Part shown: positions 53,115 through 64,000 of the stretch, piece after piece
Position numbering within the stretch: position 1 is the first letter of the stretch
Layout of the letters: every line of letters begins with the position of its first letter
NCBI GenBank assembly: GCA_963978545.1
Contig: OZ021732.1
Coordinates: forward strand, 64,921,214 to 64,985,213
DNA from: Linyphia triangularis
Taxonomy: Eukaryota; Arthropoda; Arachnida; Araneae; Linyphiidae
Direction: 5' to 3'
DNA: 64,000 nucleotides
Program-made: the position numbers and the translations under genes
Notes under the pieces: model-generated
Seen by the model: only the letters and a program-made list of their open reading frames with translations
The model's database searches: none
Told to the model about the DNA's origin: nothing

Positions 53115-56100
53115 AGCAATATATTTGTTATAACTTTGTTACTCACTATTAAAAGATTGTTAAATAGAATTTTACTTTAAACAGTGTATACAAAATTAGT
53201 AAATTATTAAAAATATATATAATTATATTTGTTTAAATATTTTTTTTCATTGCAAATGGTTTATTTGAAAGCAAATTTGCCTACAAAACTCAAAATTCTG
53301 TAGAAAATTTGAATATATCAAAATATTTTCTCTTTATTAACTGAACCAAGAGAAAGATTTTAGTAACAATGCGTGCATTAATCTGTTAATAACTTTAAGT
53401 TTTGTTAGGAAAATATTAGGTTTTTGTTATTCTTGTATATTAATTTGAAGTTGAAAGACTCCTTTTTGTGTTCCAAAGGCTCATTTGTAAAAAAAAAAAA
53501 AATTAAAAAAAAAAAAAAAATATTTCAAAATCTTTAAACACTTTTAATAAACTTCAAAATTTTCTCCCCTAACAAAAACTTATAAATACTCGAAACATTT
53601 TTCTAGGGTACTCATACAAAAATAACTTTCCCTTCAACTTGTACAAAAGATTTATTCAGAATTACATAGGATTTACTCAGAATTACACAGAAAATTAATT
53701 TGTATACACATTTTTAAACAATTTATCCATATTTAAATTAGCTTACCAAATTCAACTTGGGAAAAAAATATTGAATTGAGTAGGCCTCGAACCAAGCCGC
53801 AGTTGTGGAAACCAAATATTCAATGAATTTTAAGTATACTACTACACATATCTTTTCTTGGATCATCTTATATAAAATACATCTTCAAGCCTTAGTGATA
53901 TTTACTCCAAGAGGCCATAAACATTAATTTCCCCACCAGTCTTCATTCTGAACCTTTCATCCGTGCTGCACATTAGGGTGGGTAGAAGAAAAAAAACGCA
54001 TTGCTGTGATTCAACTTCAAATGGAGCTTAAAAGTTGCACATTAGCATTTTAAAATGTTTGGAAATCTCCCCGTCTTATTTTTAGTTTTAGTAGAGTCCA
54101 AATGTTGTAAAAATAATGATAAAACACCCTTATTAACTAAACGCTCACATTGTATAGATTACTTTTTTTAAACTTCTTGTAGTGGTAATTTATTCTTTTA
54201 GTTGCCTTATAACAGATACCTTATATTTAAAATAACGTACGCGACATATTCAGTTCGAGCAGAGAATTCCTAATTTTGACAAAAGCTTCTTTTTTTACAA
54301 CTTTATTAACATACTCTATTTTGTATCAAAAAATAACAATATACCAATATACCAATACCATTTTAATTTAGATGTTAGAATGAAGATAAAGTTAGATTGT
54401 GACATTATCTTCACAACTTTGATCTTATATATCACCTTGTATTTTGCAAAATAATTTTTGCTTAAATGAAGCAGAACCCACTATATGGAGGTGATTGATA
54501 TTCGAGCTCCAACCAGAGCATACCTAAACATCTAATTATTTTGATTATACAAAATCAAATTCATTATCTTCTTTCTATTTTAAAATCCATTCTCTTTTCG
54601 AATTTTGTCTTCGAATCTCTTGAGAGTAATGTTGATCTTATTTCCCCATCTCTGTTTTCTTGTTCACGCACTTTTAGATGGAACACAAGTTTTACGTGAC
54701 TTTCAATTGTTTGGTTAATAGAAGAGAAAGTATGAAAATTAAAACTCTTGAAGCCATTTACTTAGCAAATATCATGAAATATTCTCTGGTATCAAATAAT
54801 CATTCATTGAATAAGGCAATATTTCGCATATATTACATTCACTCAATAAGCTCCTTATAGTCCCCATTTTTCTAAGAAGTTTTAATTTGTTGAAGGATTC
54901 ATTACATCTCGGCTGTAATTTTATTGTTTTCCGCATTCTCCTGCCAACTAATTGTCGTATTTATTGCTATGATACACTATTATAGCCAACAACACGAAAC
55001 ACGAAAAAATCTGTTTATCTGAATCATACAGAAATATAAATTAGCAATTTTTTTTTATTTTTTTATTATTATTATATACAGATGTTTTGAGTTTTTTTTT
55101 ATCAAATTTTTCAACCATTGGGTTTATTTTGCAAACTAAAGATAAAACTTTGGAATATATTGAATATTTCCCCATGTATTATAATAAAAACTTTTCCGTA
55201 CTATTACAATTGTACACTTAAAAATTCTTTTTTTATCGACCAACATATACGAATCCTTCCCCTTCCTATACTGTGATTGGGAATTTCATTCAAAACAGTT
55301 ATCTACAAACTTAGGTAATTCAAGCCTGGTATAATTTATATGAGTAAAAAACAATCCTTTGATGAATTTTGTGTTAGTTACAAAGTTTGACAGCAGTATT
55401 TTTTAAGGAATAAATTTACAACTATAGAAGCTCTTTTAATATTTAAACCACTATAAAGGATACGATTCCATAACGACTGATTTATTGCTTATGGAAAACT
55501 GCAATGAAAAAAAAATACAAATCAAAACTTCACAGTTATTTTTCTATAACAACTAGCAATAAGGGATAATTACACAATTAAAAAAAATTATAAATGAAAA
55601 GGGTTTCAAGTTATTTGTCACTAATACATGAATGCAATTTATGCAGAATTGAAACTTCTAAAATATACCACTACAGCATTGAACTAAGAATTTGTAACTA
55701 TTAGTTAACAATTGGAAAAAATTTCCCACTTTCCTTTTACATTTTAACTTTTTTATTAGTATCCTTAAGTCTTACAATGTCTGCTTAAGCCTTACAATGT
55801 CTGTCTCATAAGAGCATTTGTTGTCTTCAGTGTCAGCGAATTAGCAGTTCTTTTATTGTTATATAATAATTCTTACTGTAATCAAGATGGTTTAAAGTAG
55901 CATATTGAATCATTGTGGTTTTCCTGTTAATTTATATTTCGTATGTTTTAATAATTACAGCTCCATAACAAATCGACCAGTACTTATTTTAAGGTTGTTG
56001 CTCCAAGGAATCCTTGACAGTCATTTCTTGTTACAAAAGTGCACTGAATATGCTTTTTACATAATGTATCCATACTCCAATATTTTACTTATATAATTCC
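53115..56100. other. Gene-free interval
   Basis: Poly(A)-rich stretch at 53488-53520 and a 20 bp duplication CTTAAGyCTTACAATGTCTG at 55764-55803. No supported gene. Confidence 0.5.
55764..55803 (+). repeat. 20 bp tandem duplication
   Basis: Two units CTTAAGTCTTACAATGTCTG and CTTAAGCCTTACAATGTCTG with one difference. Confidence 0.95.
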
Positions 56101-57120
56101 CTCATTTTACTATTTTATTCCTTTCATTATGTTATTGAAAATTAATTTATCTTATTTTAAATCTTTCAACGTTAATTTTTGGTTTCAGAATAAATTAAAG
56201 GTGCTTTCTTGGTTTCACAGAGTCTTATTCCAATCTTCTTCTCCTCAGATCTTCTTGCGAGTTCTTTTTCCGTTAGAACTAAAGTCTTTCTTCGATGCCC
56301 TTTTGGTTCCTGCATGCACTTAAGCTATTTTGTAAATAATTAAATCATATTGGCAGTCCTTCATTTACATATTTGGATTCAATTTCTCAGTTAGTTCTAG
56401 TCATTCACAAATCGAACATGAATTGAGAGAGATGATATCGTTATGGATATAACCCATTCATGTATTTCTTTTCTCGGAAATTCTTGAAAGTTCGTACTTT
56501 CTTTCTTAAGTCCTCCACCATATCTGGTGTTTTTGATTATGAACTTAAAGCTCTTTTCAAATGGAACTTTTTCCCAGTCTTTAACTTTCTTATATATATT
56601 TTTCTCAGTTAAGTCATTTTATTTATTATGTCTTTTACCTTTCTGTTTGTTTTTAAGATGAAATGAAGAGAGTTTTCCTTAAAGAAGAACAGTATTCCAA
56701 ACTTTCATTTCTTAAGCATTCCAGTGAGTCATTCTCTCCGCATTTTCTTATTTAACTTCCTCTTTCTCATATTTCAGTATTTCTTTCAGGTTCAAAGATG
56801 GATAAAGTGGAATTTAAAACTAAATTTCTTTTCCTAATCTTGCTTCCTAGATTATCATGACACGTTTTCTGATTATTTTTTAAACAATTCCGTTTTTAAG
56901 TACAAAGTCATAAATTGATTGCTCCTTCCAAAGACCACTATCCACTATATTTCTTACATAATTGTTTGTAGAAATAATTTCCTCTTTACAATAGACTATT
57001 GGACTTCCAAATACGATGCGGTTTTTGCGGCGGCCACTTTTATTTACTAGAAATTGAATTGCTTGTGGTTGCCGTAATTTGGCATGGTTCAACGTAAATA
57101 AATAATCATGCAGAATCCAT
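56100..57120 (-). other. Pyrimidine-rich plus strand, possible relic coding on minus
   Basis: The plus strand is markedly T/C-rich, so the minus strand would encode Lys/Glu/Arg-rich sequence. The longest minus frame (57092-56880, 70 codons, ATG start) includes QAIQFLVNKSGRRKNRIVFG. Further short charged fragments follow, separated by stops. This may be a decayed gene or transposon ORF. I recognise no domain. Confidence 0.15.
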
Positions 57121-59542
57121 TTAGGATTTGGAAGTCTTACTTAATGGTTTATATTTTCAACAATCCAATTTTATTTTTCCAGTTCTAAATAAAAGCCGTA
57201 GATCATTCTAACATAGACTGAGGAAAAGAAACCCTATTCTTATAACTCTTAACGCCAATAATGATCTTACAATTTTAAATTGGAGTACCAACGTCAACAA
57301 CATGTGTAAACAAGTTAATATCCTCCACCTCGTCTACAACTCATAGGGCAACCATTTTATGGACTCCCCTATATAAATTTTTCTGACAAAATTAAATATT
57401 TAAAACTTCACTTACAAAGACAGCTAAAACCATAATTCATCCGTTCAAGGTACTATATACACTAATTTGTTAATTTGTTGACAACAAAATAAGCGAAAAT
57501 ATTTTTTTGTGTCAAAAGTTTTGGATTAGTATGTGTAAACAAACTTAAATGTTATTGTTAAAATTAATCTAATTCATAATTGAATGAATCCACTAAAAAT
57601 ATCTTTGAAATATTCTAATTTAGAAATGTTATTTTCAACGTGAACGTGTGTTGACACAAAATACACTAATAAATCTTGAGTGGAATTACAGTTCTCCTTA
57701 ATAATAAAAACCACACATTGATTATCTAAAAAAGTCTATTTAAGTTTTAATTAAAATACTTGAAAATAATAAATACCAACTGATATTTTAAACTTTTAAT
57801 TAATATTAGTAAATGAGTGTGTTTAAATTCAAACAGGATTACTATTTTTCATTCATTAATAGATTTACTATGGATAATCACCCAGGATTTATGTTACTTT
57901 TAGGTTGAAGGTTAAATGAAGAGCATAGCATTGAATGGTTCATCATTTTTATATTTTTAAAATACTGACTACATTAATTTAACATTTGATTGCACATAAT
58001 TTTAAAATAATTGAAAACAATTTTTAATTATAATTATAATATATTTTAGAATTTCATACGTTAATTTTATTAGTTAAGAAATTGCTATTCTCTTCAGATC
58101 TTACGGCTAGAAATTAGTTATGTAATATTTTAAAAACTAATATTGTTTCAATTGTATAAAATGCCATACGAGTATCATACAATCCCGAGTAGTGCAATAA
58201 TTGTGGCCAATCCTAATGTGGAACGCTGTAAATCGTCATATTGACCAATTATCACTTCTAGATAAAATATACTGGAAGTTTTTGAAATGTTGATTGCAAA
58301 GATTTAAAATTGAAATATTTTATTTATAAGAAAGGACATAAGAGAAAACATGCTTTGTGATGTTTTTACCTGTATATCGTGAAAATTTAAAAAAAATCGT
58401 GTATTTTGGAATGATGTTCGTATTTCAGCTTGAATTGGCCAATCTTCCAGACATTAGACAGTACTAAGTTTGCTATATGGGATGTCTTAGCTGTTTTTGA
58501 ATAAGAATTTAGAAATAAACTTTACGACGTCAATGGTTATACTTATATAAAGAATTTCCAAGAAGCCTCAAAACTCTCCAAAGATTTATTTTTGTTGATG
58601 CATGGCCAGGATATTTTCCGAGCTAATACCTTACTCCATCATTTCCACAATACGCAAATTCAAAGAATGAGGCTTCCATGTAGTAAATATGCATTAAAAA
58701 AGTATTTATAAATTATGGATATTTATAAACTAAAACATATATAAAAATAATTTGAAATATCTGGTTTTAGTTAGCAAATACTGATGTATTTTATCTCTTA
58801 AAATTCATATAGTTGACTAACGCTTTTTACAGAAGGGAAGGTATTAACAAATATTCTTCAATCATTCGCAACCAGAAACTTCAGCAGGACATATATTTTT
58901 ATATTATTCATAAATCTTATCAACTGTTAATTTTCTTGTGTCTATCCACCAAAAACAGAAAATTTTAACATTTCAGCAATCAAATTAATGTCACCATCTC
59001 TGTGCTTACTATCCATAATGCATAATTCAAGAGTTAAATTATTTCTGAATCTAAAAAGAATAATACAATTAAAAAACTCATAAAATTGGGAGAAAAACAA
59101 AAACAAGACATGTTTTCACATTATGCAAGTGAAAAAACTGTGCCACTCTCTTAGTAAAAAGTAAAGAAAAATAAAATAGATACAAAAAACCTCGACAGAC
59201 CGTGATAAATGTTTCGTAGAAATAATTTTTTTGTTTTTGTTTCAAGTTGTATTTAAAAAAAAATGTTTTAAAAAATGTCGCTGTTTTGAAATGCCACTAT
59301 AGGGATTGCTGGGAATTATGAATAATTAAATTAAAGGAAAATGTATTATTTTGCAGGTACTTTAGAGAAAACACATCTAATATTAATGCAAATGATATTC
59401 ATTCACAAATAATAATTACTTTTCTGCTTACTAATAAGTTATTTAAGGGCTTTAAAGTTAAAGAGAGTTAATCTAACAGTTTTATAGGAAAAGCGATGAA
59501 TACCAAAGTGTTTTATCTCATATTATTTAACAATGAATGAAC

Positions 59543-59574
<32 letters not shown>

Positions 59575-62500
59575 TTACACTTACTTAAACTTTTTGATTT
59601 GCATTACTCTTTTTACGTTTACTTTATATATATATAGTATATATAGTATATATATATATATAAAAACTTCAAGATTTCTATTTTAAAGGATTTAATAAAA
59701 TCTATTTGATGTATGCTCCACAATAAGCAATTAGAATGTTTAGAAAATTTACGCGGCGCAGTTGTTCAATTTTTTAAGGAAAATAAATACTAATTATCCT
59801 TATTTCAAAAGTAAGAATCAACTATTGTTTCGAGTTTTTAATAAGTTTTCTCATAAATAGTTTTATGCATAAAAATTCCAAAGGAAATATAGAATATTTA
59901 TAAGATAAATGTAAATTTAAAAAAATCAACCAATGATATTGTAACAATATTTAATCACACGTTATTTACAATTATAATTTTTCAAATAATTCAATTAAAA
60001 GACAACAAAAAAAAAAATCTTTATTCATACGAATAACTTCAATTTATAAACTTAAACTACTTTGACGATGATTAGTTTACAGCAAATTTCAATATTATTA
60101 TTCATAACAAACAAGATTGAATGAAACACTGAAGCAAATTGACGATTGATTTGAAAAATGGAAAATCACTTGAAATATCTAATCTAGCACTCAAACCACT
60201 TTTCCGAAATACAATTTTCTTAATCATAATAAAACAATTCACATGCTTGAAAGGAGCAAAGTTGAAATTACGATTATTTCTTCTTAGAAATATATTAAAA
60301 AAAGGTATCGCCAGGAGTAAAATATGCTCTCTCTAGCATGCAACACTTTTGATTATTTGATAAATCGTTTTTTATATATGTTGCGAAATTACTTTAATTT
60401 ACGTCAATTCGACAAGTAATCAAAAGAAGAAAAAGTGTTCATGTTTCGTTTATTCAAAAGATATTCTTTTTCTGAGTACACCTTTATTATTTCCAAGAGT
60501 AAAAGGTGGAAAATATATTTTTATGTTATTAAGTTGCTTTCATGCTATAAATTAGAATGTTTTTTTTCTTAATAACATATACTGTGCAGATGTCAGGTTT
60601 CATGCTAAGGGCGATAGGGAAATGTGAAATGTATTTGGGTTCTGTTGATGTTACATGTTGTAGAGTCGTTGAAAAAAAATGAGTTTTTTATACTTAAAGA
60701 CTTCTGTGAGATTCGCGACAATTCATTAGTTCATTTCTTATTTAGTTATATATTTTAATACTAATATGCTAGTAAAGCAAACTTTGATTCCCTATCACAC
60801 ACTGAAGAAGTTGTACTTTGTTAGGAATATCAACATAGTTTGTTGATTTATATTACAAAAATGTTTATTGTATTTCAGTCAATCATCATCTTCACTTTAA
60901 TATAGTGGATGTATTTAAAGTTGAAGTTAAGTATGTAAGTTAATCATGTTGAATCATTGTAAAAATCAACTTTTCTTCAACGGAATCAACATTGCGAACA
61001 ATTTTTTGTAATGTTGAGCTTAATACAATAAAATTCGTTACCAAAGTTCCTAAGATTATAAATTTATATAATATCATAGTGTAGTTGTCCATAGTCTGAT
61101 TTAAAGTGAAGGCATCCTAATGTAGTTTTGTTATTTATGTCTGCCAAGTGAAGCTACTCCACAAAACTTGAGATTATGGTAGTCAATATATTGAGTAATT
61201 TACTTTTAGAATAACATCTCAGGTCCAAATATTTCCTCTTCGTTTATCTTACCATGTTTTTGTAAGATACTTAGCCCTTTCATGTTCAGTGTGGGACAAA
61301 ATTTCGTCCTTTTTGTAAATGAGATTGCACTGTTTCATCAAACTAAATTGTCTTCTTGCAAAATTTAACATGAACAATAAACTTCTTTTTCTATGTAATT
61401 GACTGGCGTTGCATGGCTCTTGTGTTGCCTTTGCACCACGAAACACAAACAAAAAAAATCTTATATGTAGTAGAAATTGCATTAAAAGTTCATGAATTAT
61501 TAGTTATAAAAATATACATTAAGTTTCACTTGGACTACGGAGCTGAAATAAAAGATTCGTGTTTACTTCCATGTATTAAATTTCAGGCACCTGAGGAAAG
61601 TATTATATTTAAATATTTTAATTCTTGAAATATAGACTTTTGTATGTAGAATGTTTAACTCTAGCTTATACTTATGCAGCATTTTATTCCTTTGTAATTA
61701 AAATAATTTTTAAGACAAGTCATACAAAGTATGCTTGCGAATTTAAAATTATGTAGTTTGAGAATTAAGGAGTAATTAAAATTATTCTTAAATACTATTT
61801 GTATTAAATACTTTTGCAATTAACCACAATAAGTTAATTTTTAGAAAATACAATTTAATGTATTAACTATTTAAATTTATCATGGACTAATGCCATTATC
61901 TTTAAACAAGCCTAATTCAAAAGAAGTTTTTTTTTATCTCTTTAGTAGGATTGTGTGCAATTCTATCAGCAGGATTTTGCCCCAGTTGAAAATCCATAAT
62001 TTACTTAAATGTATTACAGAAACTTTTTATCTCGTTTTACTAAACGTGGCGGTTCGTTTTCTCGACTGAGAAAAAGTAATATCACTCTGTCTCAAGTTTG
62101 AAGATTATGTTCAGTAGCTTCTCTTTTCATCACAATAATACGAAGAATTTATTTTTCAAAACGGCGTTTTGTTTACATAAAATTTTTTTTTTAACTTATC
62201 CCATAAAAAATTTATTACTTTTAATGCAATAAACTTTTCCACGTTTTCTACAATTTGTTTGTTTTTGATTGATTTTTTAATGATTATATATCTTTATGGG
62301 AAAGCCATTTGTTATGTTTTACTATGCACTGTACATGCCGCTGTTGAAAAATCTTCTGCATACTGATAAATAGTCTTGCATTGTCCTATCATTTAATTGC
62401 GAACAAGGCGTTTAATATTCACGCTTAATCCATCAACAAAACGTTTACCATATACAGGTATAAACTCAAGTCTAAACTAGTTTATTTCTGCATTGTGTAA

Positions 62501-64000
62501 TTTTAGGAAGTTGAGTTTTTCTTTAAATACTGAACATGGGTGATCACTTTTCAGGACTTGTCATACTTCTCATAATTATTGACCATAAGTCTCGACTCAT
62601 AGCAAAATTTATTAAAAAAATTAGTGCCAATAATACGGACAGCTTGGAGAAACTATTTTGCTATTGTTTTAAAACAATACTGAGTCTTGTTTCACTTTGT
62701 TTTAAATTTTTCTCAATGTTATCTTCTACGTAGAAGTTTAATAAACTGGATAAATTATACCATACTTGTAATTTAGAAAGTGAATTCAGTTACTTCTATT
62801 TGATAGAAGTAATATGTTCTCAAGAAGAAAGTTACATACTCTTTTTTAAAAAAAACTTACACTTCTTGCAGATGTGTTTTTTGAAATAATTGTTTTGTCT
62901 TTAAAAATTATGTTCAGAAATTATTTTACTTTTTAAACTGATCAGTCATGCAGATCGACATTGAAATTTTCAAATTTTAGAAATCACTAATAAACTCTAA
63001 AGAAATTATTGTACATGATGAAATACATGAGATACATAACCGTGTTTTGTTAAGCTATTAAGACGAATTCAAGAAAAAACGGTCAACAAATAAAAACTTA
63101 AAACACAAAATATTGTATCAATATTTCAATAGTACATGTTAAAATTTGATAAATATCGATAATTCCGTGGAATTCAATACACGTCTCAAAGGATAACACA
63201 CAATATTTCGTTTTTTAGAATCAGCGCAAGTGTTAGAAACGATCGCACGCATTCGAATTGAAAAGTCACAAATAAAGAGACAAAAACTAAGTCCGTGCTC
63301 CTTTTACAAAAAGATGAAAGAAAACAACGTTCAAGTTATCCTTGTCCGCAAGAATGCAACCATAAAAACTCTCAAAAAATAAACAGATGTTTTGCAGTCT
63401 AGTGAAACAAAGCTGCAAGCCTAAAAAATGACAAAGGTAGTGTTTAGGGTAAGCGAAACAAATACAATATACAGACGATAAAAAACGCTCTAAAAACTAG
63501 TCCCCTTTGTTTTTAAGCCCAAAGCGCTGTAAAAGCCCCTTACGATTTCATTGTCCGCAGCTGTTACTTTGAATGACGCCGCAAAATAGCAATGTGCCTC
63601 AAGGGGTAAAAGGGGGCTTCATTTTTTTACATAATCGATTTCAACTTTCAAATCAAGCACCACAGGGTCGTAAAAAAACCTTGCCCCTCGCGGGGATTTA
63701 ACGCAAGGAGGAACGGCTTGTAAACTCAAGGAAGTAAGACATTAAAGTGCGTCTGCGGCGAAAAAGATGGTGTTATATATAAAAAACAACGCTGTTACTG
63801 TTAAAGTTTGAGCTGGAAAATAAAATAGCAATACAATATAACATTGTGCGTCAAAAACTTTTGATTCTTAAGCAGGATGTTGTCAAGTGCAGGTAAAGTT
63901 GGCAGTCAGTTTTATCTCCTCCGGGCGATATCATTAGATCCGTTGAACTTTGAACAAAAGAAGCTTAATAGTTGTCTTTCTTTGCTTTTAAATGTTTAAT
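57121..64000. other. Gene-free interval to window end
   Basis: No coding similarity recognised. Simple repeats: poly(T) 59543-59569 and (TA)n at about 59622-59662. The last ~800 bp (63200-63960) have somewhat higher G+C and a small nested hairpin at 63679-63708, which could be regulatory DNA near a gene outside the window, but nothing confirms it. Confidence 0.45.
59543..59569. repeat. Poly(T) tract
   Basis: A run of 27 T, no associated element seen. Confidence 0.9.

Noticed and set aside
53760..53800. tRNA-like word near GCCTCGAACC
   Set aside because: No second box at suitable spacing and no cloverleaf could be drawn.

Overview
The window is eukaryotic, very AT-rich (G+C looks near 30 % by eye) and almost free of long open reading frames. 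It contains many (TA)n and poly(T)/poly(A) tracts and many DNA-transposon copies of animal type: MULE, pogo-like, mariner, a Tc1/mariner relative, hAT, several MITEs and a tRNA-derived SINE. Together these suggest intergenic or intronic DNA of an invertebrate with a repeat-laden genome, plausibly an arthropod, but nothing here fixes the species. I found no intact host gene, no rRNA or functional tRNA gene, and no bacterial-type feature. The only coding stretches I recognise are remnants of transposases.

Layout. 1-1340: unique DNA with one dispersed repeat and one long hairpin. About 1342-9172: a composite MULE-type transposon with long inverted arms. Each arm holds a terminal minisatellite of 15-18 bp units and several ~240 bp tandem units, and the 3' part of a MULE transposase lies in the centre. 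Two later insertions interrupt it: a 548 bp MITE at 2985-3532 and a 2070 bp pogo-like element at 6871-8940. A tRNA-derived SINE lies at the inner edge of both arms. 9173-19120: gene-free DNA with (TA)n tracts, a triple 35 bp palindromic repeat, a second SINE copy with an 8 bp target duplication, degenerate 131-160 bp repeats and a possible Helitron 3' end. 19121-20565: a 91 bp satellite arranged as 182 bp dimers. 22242-25651: a 3.4 kb element with inverted ends full of TGACGT motifs and no recognisable transposase. 26825-36562: short tandem repeats, a ~420 bp MITE and a 770 bp MITE with ~250 bp nearly identical inverted arms flanked by TTAA. 44517-45196: a deleted mariner. 46005-46520: a decayed Tc1/mariner-like copy. 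48321-49860: a hAT element with a perfect 8 bp duplication that keeps a BED zinc-finger exon but lacks the catalytic domain. 49869-64000: gene-poor DNA with at most decayed coding traces.

None of these parts forms a host pathway. What links them is transposition. Each DNA element here is non-autonomous or broken, so each would have needed transposase from elsewhere. Nesting gives relative ages: the SINE and the MULE arms came first, and the 548 bp MITE and the pogo-like copy later. The least explained items are the TGACGT-rich element, the 91 bp satellite with its TIR-like flank, and the presence of a SINE in both arms of the MULE.
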